A stretch of 64,000 nt of DNA from Lachnospiraceae bacterium (GTDB lineage: Bacteria > Bacillota > Clostridia > Lachnospirales > Lachnospiraceae), in contig JAFRXK010000043.1 in NCBI GenBank assembly GCA_017442865.1, forward strand, positions 21,996 to 85,995, given 5' to 3'. Position numbers and translations under genes: made by a program. The number at the start of each line of letters is the position of its first letter. The stretch's first letter is position 1. Shown one piece after another: positions 34,556 to 43,974 of the stretch. The notes under the pieces were generated by a model. The model saw only the letters and a list, made by a program, of their open reading frames with translations. It searched no databases and was not told where the DNA came from.

Positions 34556-37060
34556 ATGGATAACAGGTTATATAATATCGATACTACTTCATTTAAATAT
34601 AAAAGTCAGACGAGGGCTGAGCTTCGTATCACAGGCTGGTTTGCGGAATCTGATGCTGACGATTATCAGCTTTATTTTGAAGTGGACGGCAAAAGGACAG
34701 AGCCGGACCTTTTAGACAGGCTTAAAAGAGAGGACGTGCTTAAGGCAAGACCTGAGGCAGCCCGTAAATATAATGTCGGCTTTGAGACAAGTCTTTATGT
34801 GGACTATCCTATAAAGGCAGATGAGATAAAGCTTATTGTGGAAGCAGGCAGTGAGAAAAAGGAGCTTTGGAGCGAAGGTGTATCAAAGCTTAGCAAAATG
34901 ATTTCGGTAAAGACAATAGAAACGCATCTGGATCTGGTTGATATTAATAAGAAGTCAATCAGGCTTTCAGGCTGGGGCATTTCCAAAACAGAGGAGCAGC
35001 CACAGTACGTTGTCAGGGATGATTTAGGCAATAATATTGATTTTGTATTTAAGGCAGTAGGAAGACCTGATGCGAGCAGAAGCATTTTAGGTGACGACAG
35101 ATGCCGTTACTGCGGTTATGATATAAAATTTGATTATGATATAGAAAGAAAATACACACTTGAGATTAAGGACTGCTTTGATACTCAGGAGTGTGTTATT
35201 AAGCCAAAAAAGGAGCTTAAGAAGGCTTCAAAGAGAAAGGGCAGAAAATATAAGCCTTTTAAGGAGATAGTAAAGAGCCTTAACGGACAGGCGGTTAAGG
35301 ATGATTTTAAGTGCCTGTTCACAAAGGGTCCGGCTGCTTTTATAAGGCAGTGGAAGGAGCGCTGCATTACAGACGCAGGCACTTATGAGGCGTATATAAA
35401 GAAGCATCTTGCATCGCAGGAGACATTAAAAAAGCAGAGTGAGACCACCTTTAAGTACATGCCGAAGATAAGCATTATAGTGCCGGCCTTTAAGACGCCT
35501 GAAAAATTCTTAAAGCAGATGGTTGATTCGGTAAGAGAGCAGTCATATTCAAACTGGGAGCTGTGCATTGCAGACGGTGGCGTTGATGATACGGTAGTGG
35601 TACAGGTTATGGAGGAATATGCAAAGACTGATGCCAGAATAAAATATAAAAAGCTTGATGCAAATCTGGGTATTGCGGGCAATACAAATGCAGCACTTGA
35701 GCTTGCGACAGGAGATTTTATCGCACTTTTAGACCATGACGACATACTTGCAAAGAGCGCACTTTTCGAGGTTGTTGAGGCAATAAACAGCGACAGCGAT
35801 GTAGATGTCGTATATACTGATGAGGACAAGATTTCAATGGATCTTAAGACTCATTTTGAGCCGCATTTCAAGCCGGATTTCAACCTTGACCTCCTTCGCT
35901 CAAACAACTATATCTGTCATCTTTTTGTAGTAAGAAGGCAGACAGTTGAAAAGGGCGGTATATTCAGAGGTGAATTTGACGGCTCACAGGATTATGATTT
36001 TATATTCAGATGCGTTGAGAATGCAAGAAAGATAAAGCATCTTCCGAGAATACTTTATCACTGGAGAATGCACCAGAATTCAACGGCGGAAAATCCTGAG
36101 AGCAAGATGTACTGCTATGATGCAGGAAAGCGCGCCATTGAAGCACATCTTGAGCGCCTAGGAATTAAGGGAACAGTTGAGATGACAGAGCACCTCGGAT
36201 ATTACAGGGTGAAGTATGAGGTGAAGGATGAGCCGCTTGTATCAATTGTAATTCCTAATAAGGACAATGTTGACTGCCTTACAACCTGTATTAATTCAAT
36301 AAAGGAAAAGTCAACATATAAGAACTACGAGATAATCATTATTGAAAATAACAGTACATCACAGGATATATTCGATTATTACAACATTATTCAGAAGGCA
36401 GAGAAAAATGTTAAGGTAGCCTACTGGATGGGCGAGTTTAATTACTCTGCAATCAATAACTACGGACTGGAATATGCCGAGGGTGAATATATTATTTTAT
36501 TAAATAACGATACCGAGATAATAACGCCTGACTGGATAGAGCTTATGCTCGGACAGTGTCAGCGTAAGGATGTCGGAATTGTTGGCGCAAAGCTTTACTA
36601 TCCTGACGATACGATACAGCACGCCGGAGTTATAGTAGGACTCGGCGGCGTTGCCGGACATGTATACACAGGCACATCAAGGGATGATGTCGGTTACTTT
36701 GCACGCGCGATACTTCAGCAGGATTTAAGCGCGGTGACTGCAGCCTGCCTTATGGTGAAGCGTTCTGTATATGATGAGGTGAAGGGACTTAACGAGACGC
36801 TTAAGGTTGCCTTCAATGATGTTGATTTCTGCCTCAGGGTAAGGCAGAAGGGCTATCTGATAGTATTTGAGCCGCAGGTTGAATTGTATCATTATGAGTC
36901 AAAGAGCCGCGGTCAGGAGGACAATCCTGAGAAGATTGCCCGCTTTGAAGGCGAAGTAAAGTATATGCAGGAGCATTGGAGCAATATTTTAGAGAACGGT
37001 GATCCATATTATAATATAAATCTTACATTATCAAAGGGAGACTGTTCACTTCGTAATTGA
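34556..37060 (+). CDS. Double GT2 glycosyltransferase with N-terminal GW domains
   Basis: This 834-residue protein starts with two related beta-type units (about residues 20-95 and 120-205), each opening with a xLxxxGW motif (RITGWF, RLSGWG). Two GT2 domains follow, one at about 310-520 (KISIIVPAFKTPE, LLDHDD) and one at about 565-790 (VSIVIPNKDN, ILLNNDTEI). Two active sites suggest a polymerase making a repeating disaccharide or two successive linkages. It is a paralogue of the product at 43975-46083. An AGGAGG before ATG 34556 fixes the start. Confidence 0.88.
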   Translation: MDNRLYNIDTTSFKYKSQTRAELRITGWFAESDADDYQLYFEVDGKRTEPDLLDRLKREDVLKARPEAARKYNVGFETSLYVDYPIKADEIKLIVEAGSEKKELWSEGVSKLSKMISVKTIETHLDLVDINKKSIRLSGWGISKTEEQPQYVVRDDLGNNIDFVFKAVGRPDASRSILGDDRCRYCGYDIKFDYDIERKYTLEIKDCFDTQECVIKPKKELKKASKRKGRKYKPFKEIVKSLNGQAVKDDFKCLFTKGPAAFIRQWKERCITDAGTYEAYIKKHLASQETLKKQSETTFKYMPKISIIVPAFKTPEKFLKQMVDSVREQSYSNWELCIADGGVDDTVVVQVMEEYAKTDARIKYKKLDANLGIAGNTNAALELATGDFIALLDHDDILAKSALFEVVEAINSDSDVDVVYTDEDKISMDLKTHFEPHFKPDFNLDLLRSNNYICHLFVVRRQTVEKGGIFRGEFDGSQDYDFIFRCVENARKIKHLPRILYHWRMHQNSTAENPESKMYCYDAGKRAIEAHLERLGIKGTVEMTEHLGYYRVKYEVKDEPLVSIVIPNKDNVDCLTTCINSIKEKSTYKNYEIIIIENNSTSQDIFDYYNIIQKAEKNVKVAYWMGEFNYSAINNYGLEYAEGEYIILLNNDTEIITPDWIELMLGQCQRKDVGIVGAKLYYPDDTIQHAGVIVGLGGVAGHVYTGTSRDDVGYFARAILQQDLSAVTAACLMVKRSVYDEVKGLNETLKVAFNDVDFCLRVRQKGYLIVFEPQVELYHYESKSRGQEDNPEKIARFEGEVKYMQEHWSNILENGDPYYNINLTLSKGDCSLRN

Positions 37061-37094
37061 TACGACCTGAGATATATAGAGCTGGAGACATAAA

Positions 37095-39662
37095 ATGAAA
37101 GTAAGTAAATCACTGATTAATAAAATTATTATAGTTGTTTTTATGATATTTTGTGCCGTTATGCTTGTTGTTAAGATACCCTGCAGCTATGTTCAGCTTG
37201 AATTTTTGCTGGAATCGACGGAAGGGGTTCATGAGGCGGAGCTGAGCGGAATTGATACTGATGAAAACGATATCGGTGATGTTCAGGGCATAATACACGG
37301 AAATACCATAACCTTTGATATGAAGGATTATTATCCTGTGTCGGATTTATTTCTCAAGCTTGATAAATCCGCAATATCAATTCAGACAATAAACTTTAAC
37401 AGCCGCGACAGGCTGGTATATCAGTGGAGCGGGCAGACAGCTTCAGACAGCATAATTTATTATAATGTTGAAAAAGCAAAATCAAGCTGCACCTTCAGCG
37501 ATGAATTTATTGAAAAATATAATCAGATTTACTCTTATGACTGGAGACTTAAAGCGGATATTCTTATACCTATTATCATATTGTTTGTGTGCATTGGGGT
37601 ATTGTATATTCTTATAAAGAAGGCAGCCTCAAGAAACAGATTTATTGCAATTGCGGCGGGAATAGTGGTAAGTGCGCTTGCGATATTTTCAATTGTATCA
37701 GGTACCGTAAAGGAAACCTACCGTAAGGTTGAAACCAATGTTGAGCTTGCGGCTCCCAGCGAGGTAATAAATAACCGCGAGGTGTATTCGCAGAGCTTTA
37801 AAAATGACAGACCTGTGTGCGGTATTGTTTTAAGGTTCGCCACCTACAATACAGTTCTGGAGAATGACTATAAGTTCTCTGTTTATGATGTTGATTTAGA
37901 TACTAAGGTGTATCAAAGAACGCTTGATGGTGCAGATATAGAGGATAACAGCTCGAAAACAATTTATTTCGGACAGATGCTTGAGGCCGGTCATGAATAC
38001 CGCTTCAGTATATCGGCGCGTGAAGAAAACAGTAAGGACACGCTTTCATTGTGGCTCAGTAAAAATGACCAGTATCCTGACGGAACACTGTTTATTGACG
38101 GAAAAGACTCCGGAAAGGATGTCGATTTTGACCTGATAGTAAAGGGACCGGACAGCATACGCTGGCTTGCGCTGTTTTTGTTTTTTGTTTCGCTTGCTGC
38201 TGTTTTTGCGCTTTGCCATGATAAATTTAAGATAGCTTTGGCAGTCTCAAAGCTTGCAGTCTATGCTCTGGTTTTTGTGTTCAGTCTGTTAAAGATGAAT
38301 TTTTATTTTGAGAATCTGAATCTGGGCGTTTATGATGAGATGGCGCAGATTTCGTATGTTGCATATCTGGATGAGGTGGATGCAGATCCAACGCCGGATT
38401 TTGAGAATATGAAGCTGCTTATGCAGTACAACCGCATGACGCTTGAGGACCCGAATAATCTTCATGCGCTTGAGCAGAGCAAAGGAGAGTTTGACGGTAA
38501 GTTTACCGGGACAATAAATTATCTCGGACATCCGCCTTTATACTTCCAGCTTATGAGGCTTACGAACAGTATTCATACAGACGGAGACCATGTTTATGTA
38601 AACCTGACGCCTATGCGCGTGTTTAATATGATTATTATATCAGCTGCAATCATATTAATGTTTTTTATAGGCTTTACGAGGATTAAAGCAGACCCGATAT
38701 ACCATCTGCTGTTTGCGCTAATGACGACCTCGGTGCCTATAGTATGCTATGAGGCGTGCATGATAAACAACGATAACCTCGCCTTTCTTAGCGTGGTAAT
38801 ATTTATCTGGGGAGCGATAAGATTTTCAGAGGATAAGCAGAACTATGCAACGTATTTACTGATTGCCGTGGGAATATGCGGCACCATGCTTACAAAGGTT
38901 ACGGCAGGACTTACGGTATTGGTCGCTGCTGTCATTTTCGTGCTCTGGACAGCTATAAAAGAGCGCAGCGCAAGGCTTATATTTAACAGACATTTTTACG
39001 TGACGCTTCCGCTGTATCTGGTAACGGCAGCATATTTCATAACGATGTTTGTGAAATACAAAACCTTTCAGCCGTCGCTTGCGTCATACGCTTACGAGCA
39101 GTATGTGAATTATCCTGTTGTGTATATTCCTTTCGAGGAAAGAGAGCATCTGGAATTCTGGCAGTATGTAGATAAATTCTTCCATACATTTTTCGGACAG
39201 TGGCAGCAGGGAGCTATGTGGCAGTACAGATACAACGGCTGGGCAAATATCGGCACAAAATCAATGTGGTTTGTTCCGCTTATATATGTATTTGCGGCAA
39301 ATTATAAAAAGAAGCTGGAGAGATTTTATGTAGCTGCGTTTGCAGGCATAGTTATCACACTGGCGGTACAGTTCGTGAGTGCATACAGGGACTTCCAGTA
39401 TATTTCCGGACACGGCGGTACGCAGAGCAGATATTATACCTGTATGGTGCTTTTGTTTGCGCTTATAGCGGTACAGCTGCTTGTACGCATATTTGGCAAT
39501 GATAACGGGGAAAGTATAATAAAGATATACGTTAAGAATTTTAATGAAGTTAAAATCAGCAAGACCATGCTCGCAAATGTCATTATATTTATTTGGTGCG
39601 CGGCAATTTTTTATTCAGAGATTGTATTCAACATTATGAATTCGGGCTTGTATATGTTTTAA
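37095..39662 (+). CDS. GT-C-like membrane protein with two ectodomains
   Basis: This 855-residue protein has an N-terminal helix (9-30), an outside domain (31-150), two helices (153-203), a second outside domain (about 228-350) and then ten or so membrane helices. YDEMAQ at 413-418 takes the place of the acidic motif of DUF2142/GT-C enzymes. The second ectodomain resembles that of the ABC permease at 29420 over its whole length. It precedes a DPM1-like GT2 gene, its probable donor-making partner. A sugar-adding role outside the membrane is inferred. GGAG precedes the ATG. Confidence 0.78.
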   Translation: MKVSKSLINKIIIVVFMIFCAVMLVVKIPCSYVQLEFLLESTEGVHEAELSGIDTDENDIGDVQGIIHGNTITFDMKDYYPVSDLFLKLDKSAISIQTINFNSRDRLVYQWSGQTASDSIIYYNVEKAKSSCTFSDEFIEKYNQIYSYDWRLKADILIPIIILFVCIGVLYILIKKAASRNRFIAIAAGIVVSALAIFSIVSGTVKETYRKVETNVELAAPSEVINNREVYSQSFKNDRPVCGIVLRFATYNTVLENDYKFSVYDVDLDTKVYQRTLDGADIEDNSSKTIYFGQMLEAGHEYRFSISAREENSKDTLSLWLSKNDQYPDGTLFIDGKDSGKDVDFDLIVKGPDSIRWLALFLFFVSLAAVFALCHDKFKIALAVSKLAVYALVFVFSLLKMNFYFENLNLGVYDEMAQISYVAYLDEVDADPTPDFENMKLLMQYNRMTLEDPNNLHALEQSKGEFDGKFTGTINYLGHPPLYFQLMRLTNSIHTDGDHVYVNLTPMRVFNMIIISAAIILMFFIGFTRIKADPIYHLLFALMTTSVPIVCYEACMINNDNLAFLSVVIFIWGAIRFSEDKQNYATYLLIAVGICGTMLTKVTAGLTVLVAAVIFVLWTAIKERSARLIFNRHFYVTLPLYLVTAAYFITMFVKYKTFQPSLASYAYEQYVNYPVVYIPFEEREHLEFWQYVDKFFHTFFGQWQQGAMWQYRYNGWANIGTKSMWFVPLIYVFAANYKKKLERFYVAAFAGIVITLAVQFVSAYRDFQYISGHGGTQSRYYTCMVLLFALIAVQLLVRIFGNDNGESIIKIYVKNFNEVKISKTMLANVIIFIWCAAIFYSEIVFNIMNSGLYMF

Positions 39663-39715
39663 GCAATAAAGAAGCATTTCCCTGTCAGGGAGCAAAATTG
39701 ACTTGGAGGAACACA

Positions 39716-40702
39716 ATGAAATTAATTATCCAGATACCCTGCTATAATGAGGCTGACACACTGACGATTGCGCTTGACGACCTGCCTAAGCATATAGAGG
39801 GTATTGACGAGATAGAATATCTAATCATAAATGACGGCAGTACGGACGATACGGTGAAGGTCGCAAGGCAGTGGGGCGTAAATTATATAGTTAATTTCAA
39901 AAAGAATAAGGGACTTGCGAAGGGCTTTATGGCAGGAATTGACGCCTGCTTAAGAAACGGCGCAGACATTATCGTAAATACCGACGCTGACAACCAGTAT
40001 GTCGGTGCGGATATAGAGAAGCTTGTAAGACCTATACTTGAGGGCAAATCAGACATTGTCATAGGAGAGCGTCCTATTGACAGCACAGCGCACTTTTCAC
40101 CGCTTAAAAAGAGGCTGCAGCATATAGGAAGCTGGGTCGTAAGAAAGGCGTCAAAAAGCGATATACCGGACGCACCGAGCGGCTTTAGGGCTTACAGCAG
40201 GGAAGCTGCAATGAGGCTTAATGTAATAAATGAATACACCTACACGCTGGAGACAATAGTTCAGGCGGGCAGAAGAAATATTGCGATGGAGTCGGTGCCG
40301 ATACGCACAAACGAAGAGTTAAGACCGTCAAGGCTGTTTAACAGTATGTTCGGCTATGTAAGAAGGTCGATAGCGGCAATACTTCGGGCGTATATGATGT
40401 ACAAGCCTCTGCTGTTCTTCTCGGTGCTTGGAAGCATACCATTTATCGCCGGTCTTTGCATAGGAATAAGATTTATTTATTTCTGGTTTGCCGAACAGGG
40501 CAGGGGACATGTCCAGTCGCTTATACTTGCGAGCACACTTATGCTCCTTGGCTTTATGATATTTGTGGTCGGTCTGCAGGCGGATATTATATCGGGCAAC
40601 AGAAAAATACTTGAGGATATCCAGTATCATGTCAGAAAGCTTGAATACGACGGCGTGAAGAAAAAAGAAGAGGAAAAAGATGAAGAACCTTTTACAGAAT
40701 AA
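39716..40702 (+). CDS. Polyprenyl-phosphate GT2 with C-terminal helices
   Basis: This 328-residue enzyme starts LIIQIPCYNEADTLTIAL and has NDGSTDDT, NTDADNQYVG (DXD site), GERP and DAPSGFRAYSRE, like GtrB or DPM1 enzymes. Two helices near the C-terminus (about 240-262 and 277-299) anchor it. It would make an undecaprenyl-phosphate sugar for the GT-C-like enzyme upstream. TTGGAGGA lies before ATG 39716; the frame is open from 39593 but that part overlaps the previous gene. Its 3' end overlaps the next gene by 23 bases. Confidence 0.87.
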   Translation: MKLIIQIPCYNEADTLTIALDDLPKHIEGIDEIEYLIINDGSTDDTVKVARQWGVNYIVNFKKNKGLAKGFMAGIDACLRNGADIIVNTDADNQYVGADIEKLVRPILEGKSDIVIGERPIDSTAHFSPLKKRLQHIGSWVVRKASKSDIPDAPSGFRAYSREAAMRLNVINEYTYTLETIVQAGRRNIAMESVPIRTNEELRPSRLFNSMFGYVRRSIAAILRAYMMYKPLLFFSVLGSIPFIAGLCIGIRFIYFWFAEQGRGHVQSLILASTLMLLGFMIFVVGLQADIISGNRKILEDIQYHVRKLEYDGVKKKEEEKDEEPFTE

Positions 40703-41678
40703 AAAAGTTCTGTTCATAACAACTAAAAATATTGATTATATAAGAAATATTCAGGAGATGGATATTATTAAAAAGCAGGCGAGAGCATTTGAGGTATTGG
40801 GCTTTGCGGATAAGGGTTATCCGAAGCGCTTACTTAAGCTGTATTGGTGTCTGCTTTTTAAAAATGTAAAGAGCTTTGATGTTATTTTTATCGGGTTTGC
40901 GCCGCAGCTTGTCCTGCCATTGTTCGGTTTTAAGTTCAGAAAGAAAACGGTTATAATTGATTTCTTTATTTCGCTTTATGACACTGTGTGCTGCGACAGA
41001 AGGAAATTCAGTGAAAATGGCATGATTGGCAGGCTTCTAAAAAGACTTGATAAGAGAACTCTGCGAAAATCAGACCTTATAATTGCAGATACCAAAAGCC
41101 ACGGCAGGTATTTTGCCAAAGAGCTTGGGGCAGACGAAAATAAAATAGAGGTTTTGTATCTTGAAGCGGACAGAAGCATTTACAGACCGTTATCAGTAGA
41201 AAAAAAGGATGATGCGAAGGGGCGCTTTGTCGTGCTGTATTTCGGAAGCTGCCTTCCGCTGCAGGGCGTGGACGTGGTTTTAGGAGCCGCCGGGCTTCTT
41301 AAGGACAGAAAAGACATTTTGTTTTATATAATAGGGCCGGTCGAGGGCAGGTATGAGCTGCCAAAGTCGGACAACATAAAGTATATACCATGGCTGGCGC
41401 AGCGTGAGCTTGCAGAGTATATTGCCACGGCAGACCTCTGCCTTGCCGGACATTTCAACAACAATATTGAGAAGGCGAAAAGGACGATTCCGGGCAAGGC
41501 ATATATATATGAAGCAATGGAAAAGCCTATGATACTTGGGGACAATGAGGCGGTAAGAGAGCGCTATGACGAGAGCATGAGTGGGATATATTTTGTTCCT
41601 ATGGGTGATGCCGGAGCACTTGCGGAGAAAATAGAAAATGCTTATAGTGTCATGGTTAAAAAATTGCAAAAATATTAA
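40680..41678 (+). CDS. GT4-like (GT-B fold) glycosyltransferase
   Basis: This 332-residue protein appears to have a two-domain GT-B fold. The N-terminal half includes DVIFIGFAPQLVLPL, the C-terminal half VLYFGSCLPLQGVDVVLGAA and IPGKAYIYEAMEKP with the acidic EAMEKPMILGDNE region that binds the nucleotide sugar in GT4 enzymes. It overlaps the preceding gene by 23 bases. Donor and acceptor are unknown. It closes a transcription unit; a promoter follows. Confidence 0.78.
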   Translation: MKNLLQNKKVLFITTKNIDYIRNIQEMDIIKKQARAFEVLGFADKGYPKRLLKLYWCLLFKNVKSFDVIFIGFAPQLVLPLFGFKFRKKTVIIDFFISLYDTVCCDRRKFSENGMIGRLLKRLDKRTLRKSDLIIADTKSHGRYFAKELGADENKIEVLYLEADRSIYRPLSVEKKDDAKGRFVVLYFGSCLPLQGVDVVLGAAGLLKDRKDILFYIIGPVEGRYELPKSDNIKYIPWLAQRELAEYIATADLCLAGHFNNNIEKAKRTIPGKAYIYEAMEKPMILGDNEAVRERYDESMSGIYFVPMGDAGALAEKIENAYSVMVKKLQKY

Positions 41679-41705
41679 AAAAAATTGACAAAGATACTTG
41701 TGTTA

Positions 41706-41733
41706 TTGACATATTTAATGTTATTATTAAAAT
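41706..41733 (+). promoter_or_regulatory. Sigma-A promoter of the CHAP-ChW gene
   Basis: TTGACA (41706-41711), a 16-base spacer and TAAAAT (41728-41733), 45 bases before the ATG. Confidence 0.7.
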
Positions 41734-41777
41734 TAGTGGAATTTCTTTAAAATAGCGTACTGGGAGGAGATACAACT

Positions 41778-43877
41778 ATGAAATTTTCATCAAAGACCGG
41801 ATTTGCTTTAATAGGCCTTATTCTTGTTATGGCAATATCGTCTATGGTTTTGGCAGGAAATTCATCAGATGATGGGGAAAGTACAGAAGTTGAATATGAT
41901 TATGACGAATTGGAAGCGCTCGATGAATTGATTGAGGGAGCGCAGCTGGTTGAGGATGATACTGAGGCTGTAGTTGAGGAGTCGGCTGATGTATCTGATG
42001 ATGAGGAAATTTTGCAGGAGGATATGACAGAGGCATTGGAAGAGGATATTGCCTCTGATACAGATATATCTGAAACAGAAGCTTTAGCTGATGAGGCTCT
42101 TGAGACAGAGGCTGAGATTACAGCTGATAGCGAGGCTGAGGCTGCGTGGACCGAAGCTTCAGAGGTTATAGAAGAAGCTGCTGATGAGTTTGAAGCTGCA
42201 GAAGCAGAAGAGACTGAGGCAGTTAAGGAAGCAGTGAAGGCAGAAGCTGAAGTAGAGGAAGCAGTAAAGGAAGAGCCAAAGACAGTAGAAGAAGCAGTAA
42301 AGGAAGATCCGAAGGCAGCAGAGGAGCAGAGGGCAGCAGAGCCGGCAGAGGCAGCAGAACCAAAGGCAGCAGAGGAAGCAGTTAAGGAAGAGCCGAAGGC
42401 AGTAGAGGAAGCAGTTAAGGAAGAGCCAAAGGCAGCAGAAGAAGCAGTTAAGGAAGAGCCAAAGGCAGTAGAAGAAGCAGTAAAGGAAGAGCCAAAGGCA
42501 GCAGAGCCGGTAGAGGCAGAGGAGCAGAAGGCTGCAGAAGAGCAGAGTGTTGTTATTTTAAATCCTGAGACGTTCTCATGTGATTTAGTTGAGACAGCAG
42601 CTGATTATGCACAGGAGCCGAATGTTCAGGTGATTGAGGCTGAAAGCGTTCCGGCAGAGGCTGAGGCAGTTAAGGAAGCAGCGGAGGCAGTTGAGGAAGC
42701 AGAGCCGGAGACAGAAAATGTTCCTGTTGAGGTTTTTGAGGGAACAATTCATATATTAAGCGATGAGGATATTGAAGACAGCAGCTATGTTGAAAGTGAA
42801 GGCGCTGCATATACAAACCTTACATACAGCAATCGTGGTCCGGTATCGGATATAAAGGCGTATCCGAATACACATATCAATACAGGCAACATCAAGAAGG
42901 ATTTAATTAGTGTTGCGGTGACACAGGTAGGCTATTACAGACTTGAGGATTCCACAACCAAGTACGGCGAATGGTATGGTCTTCCTACAAGCGCTTGGTG
43001 CGCTATGTTTGTCAGCTGGTGTTCAAACCAGGCTGCAGTTCCAAAGGACATTATTAAGCCATTCTGCCGCTGTGCAACAGAGGCAACATGGTTTAAGAGC
43101 ATAAGCAGATGGGTTGAGCCTGCAGGATATATTCCGCAGGAGGGCAATATCATATTCTTCCACTACAATGGCAATACTATTAATCATGTAGGTATAGTTA
43201 CCGGAACCGAAGGCGAGTATGTATATTGTATAGAAGGAAATAACGGTGATGCCGTAAATATTACAAGACATAAGCTTACGGCAGCTTATATTGCAGGATA
43301 TGGTTTACCGGCATATCCGGGTGCAGAGGTAAAGGCGGCAGAGCCTGTAAAGACAGCAGAGCCTGCAAAGACAGCGGAGCCTGCAAAGACAGCAATACCT
43401 TCGCCACAGCCTTCCAAGCCGCAGATAAAGTACAGCGTTCATGTACGCTCATACGGCTGGCTTGATTATGTGCTTGAGGGCAAGGTTGCCGGAACTACAG
43501 GTCAGAGCCTTAGAATGGAAGCCATAAAGATTTCCTTGACAGAGAATGCTAAGGCAAGCGGCGGCATTAAGTACAGAGTACACGTTCGTTCATACGGCTG
43601 GATGCCTTGGGTAAGGGATGGCGAGCAGGCCGGAACCACAGGCGAGAGCAGACGTATGGAGGCTATCCAGATTATGCTTACAGGCGAGATGGCAAATTTA
43701 TATGATGTTTATTATCGTTCACATGTAAGAAGCTATGGATGGCTTGACTGGACAAAGAACGGACAGATGTCCGGAACCTCGGGTATGTCTTTAAGACTTG
43801 AGGCGATAGAGATAGTCCTTGTTGAAAAGGGCGGTCCGGCACCGGGAAGCACGGCGCATCCTTATTATGGACAATAA
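41778..43877 (+). CDS. Secreted CHAP hydrolase with ChW repeats
   Basis: This 699-residue secreted protein starts with a signal peptide (about residues 1-27), then a very acidic Ala/Glu/Val-rich region (about 30-330) with repeats of EAVKEEPKAAE. A CHAP-like amidase/endopeptidase domain follows (about 375-515), with the catalytic Cys in SAWCAMFVSWC and His in NHVGIVTG. After a Pro/Ala linker there are three ChW repeats (about 553-690; pattern HVRSYGW...GTTG.S.RMEAI), which hold proteins on clostridial surfaces. It is probably a wall hydrolase with a long spacer. GGGAGGAG precedes the ATG. Confidence 0.88.
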   Translation: MKFSSKTGFALIGLILVMAISSMVLAGNSSDDGESTEVEYDYDELEALDELIEGAQLVEDDTEAVVEESADVSDDEEILQEDMTEALEEDIASDTDISETEALADEALETEAEITADSEAEAAWTEASEVIEEAADEFEAAEAEETEAVKEAVKAEAEVEEAVKEEPKTVEEAVKEDPKAAEEQRAAEPAEAAEPKAAEEAVKEEPKAVEEAVKEEPKAAEEAVKEEPKAVEEAVKEEPKAAEPVEAEEQKAAEEQSVVILNPETFSCDLVETAADYAQEPNVQVIEAESVPAEAEAVKEAAEAVEEAEPETENVPVEVFEGTIHILSDEDIEDSSYVESEGAAYTNLTYSNRGPVSDIKAYPNTHINTGNIKKDLISVAVTQVGYYRLEDSTTKYGEWYGLPTSAWCAMFVSWCSNQAAVPKDIIKPFCRCATEATWFKSISRWVEPAGYIPQEGNIIFFHYNGNTINHVGIVTGTEGEYVYCIEGNNGDAVNITRHKLTAAYIAGYGLPAYPGAEVKAAEPVKTAEPAKTAEPAKTAIPSPQPSKPQIKYSVHVRSYGWLDYVLEGKVAGTTGQSLRMEAIKISLTENAKASGGIKYRVHVRSYGWMPWVRDGEQAGTTGESRRMEAIQIMLTGEMANLYDVYYRSHVRSYGWLDWTKNGQMSGTSGMSLRLEAIEIVLVEKGGPAPGSTAHPYYGQ
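42256..42545 (+). repeat. 33-bp coding repeats in the CHAP-ChW gene
   Basis: About six to seven near-copies of a 33-base unit encoding EAVKEEPKAAE or close variants. They make the gene prone to length change by slippage. Confidence 0.85.
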
Positions 43878-43887
43878 ATGATTTTAT

Positions 43888-43918
43888 ATGGCGGTTAATC
43901 TTTATGATTAACCGCCAT
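43888..43918 (+). terminator. Perfect 13-bp hairpin after the CHAP-ChW gene
   Basis: ATGGCGGTTAATC (43888-43900), loop TTTAT, GATTAACCGCCAT (43906-43918). It has no T-run, so it may end transcription weakly or protect the 3' end of the mRNA. Confidence 0.6.
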
Positions 43919-43974
43919 TCAGCGTAAAATAAGCATGCAATATGTTCTTCATTTTGCAGGAAGAGGTTAAGCTA

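Noticed and set aside
39593..39715. Upstream extension of the polyprenyl-phosphate GT2 frame
   Set aside because: It overlaps the end of the membrane protein gene in another frame. ATG 39716 has a clear ribosome site and gives the normal GT2 start.
41906..42545. CRISPR-like array
   Set aside because: The 33-bp repeats have no unique spacers, lie in frame in one gene and encode a simple acidic peptide.
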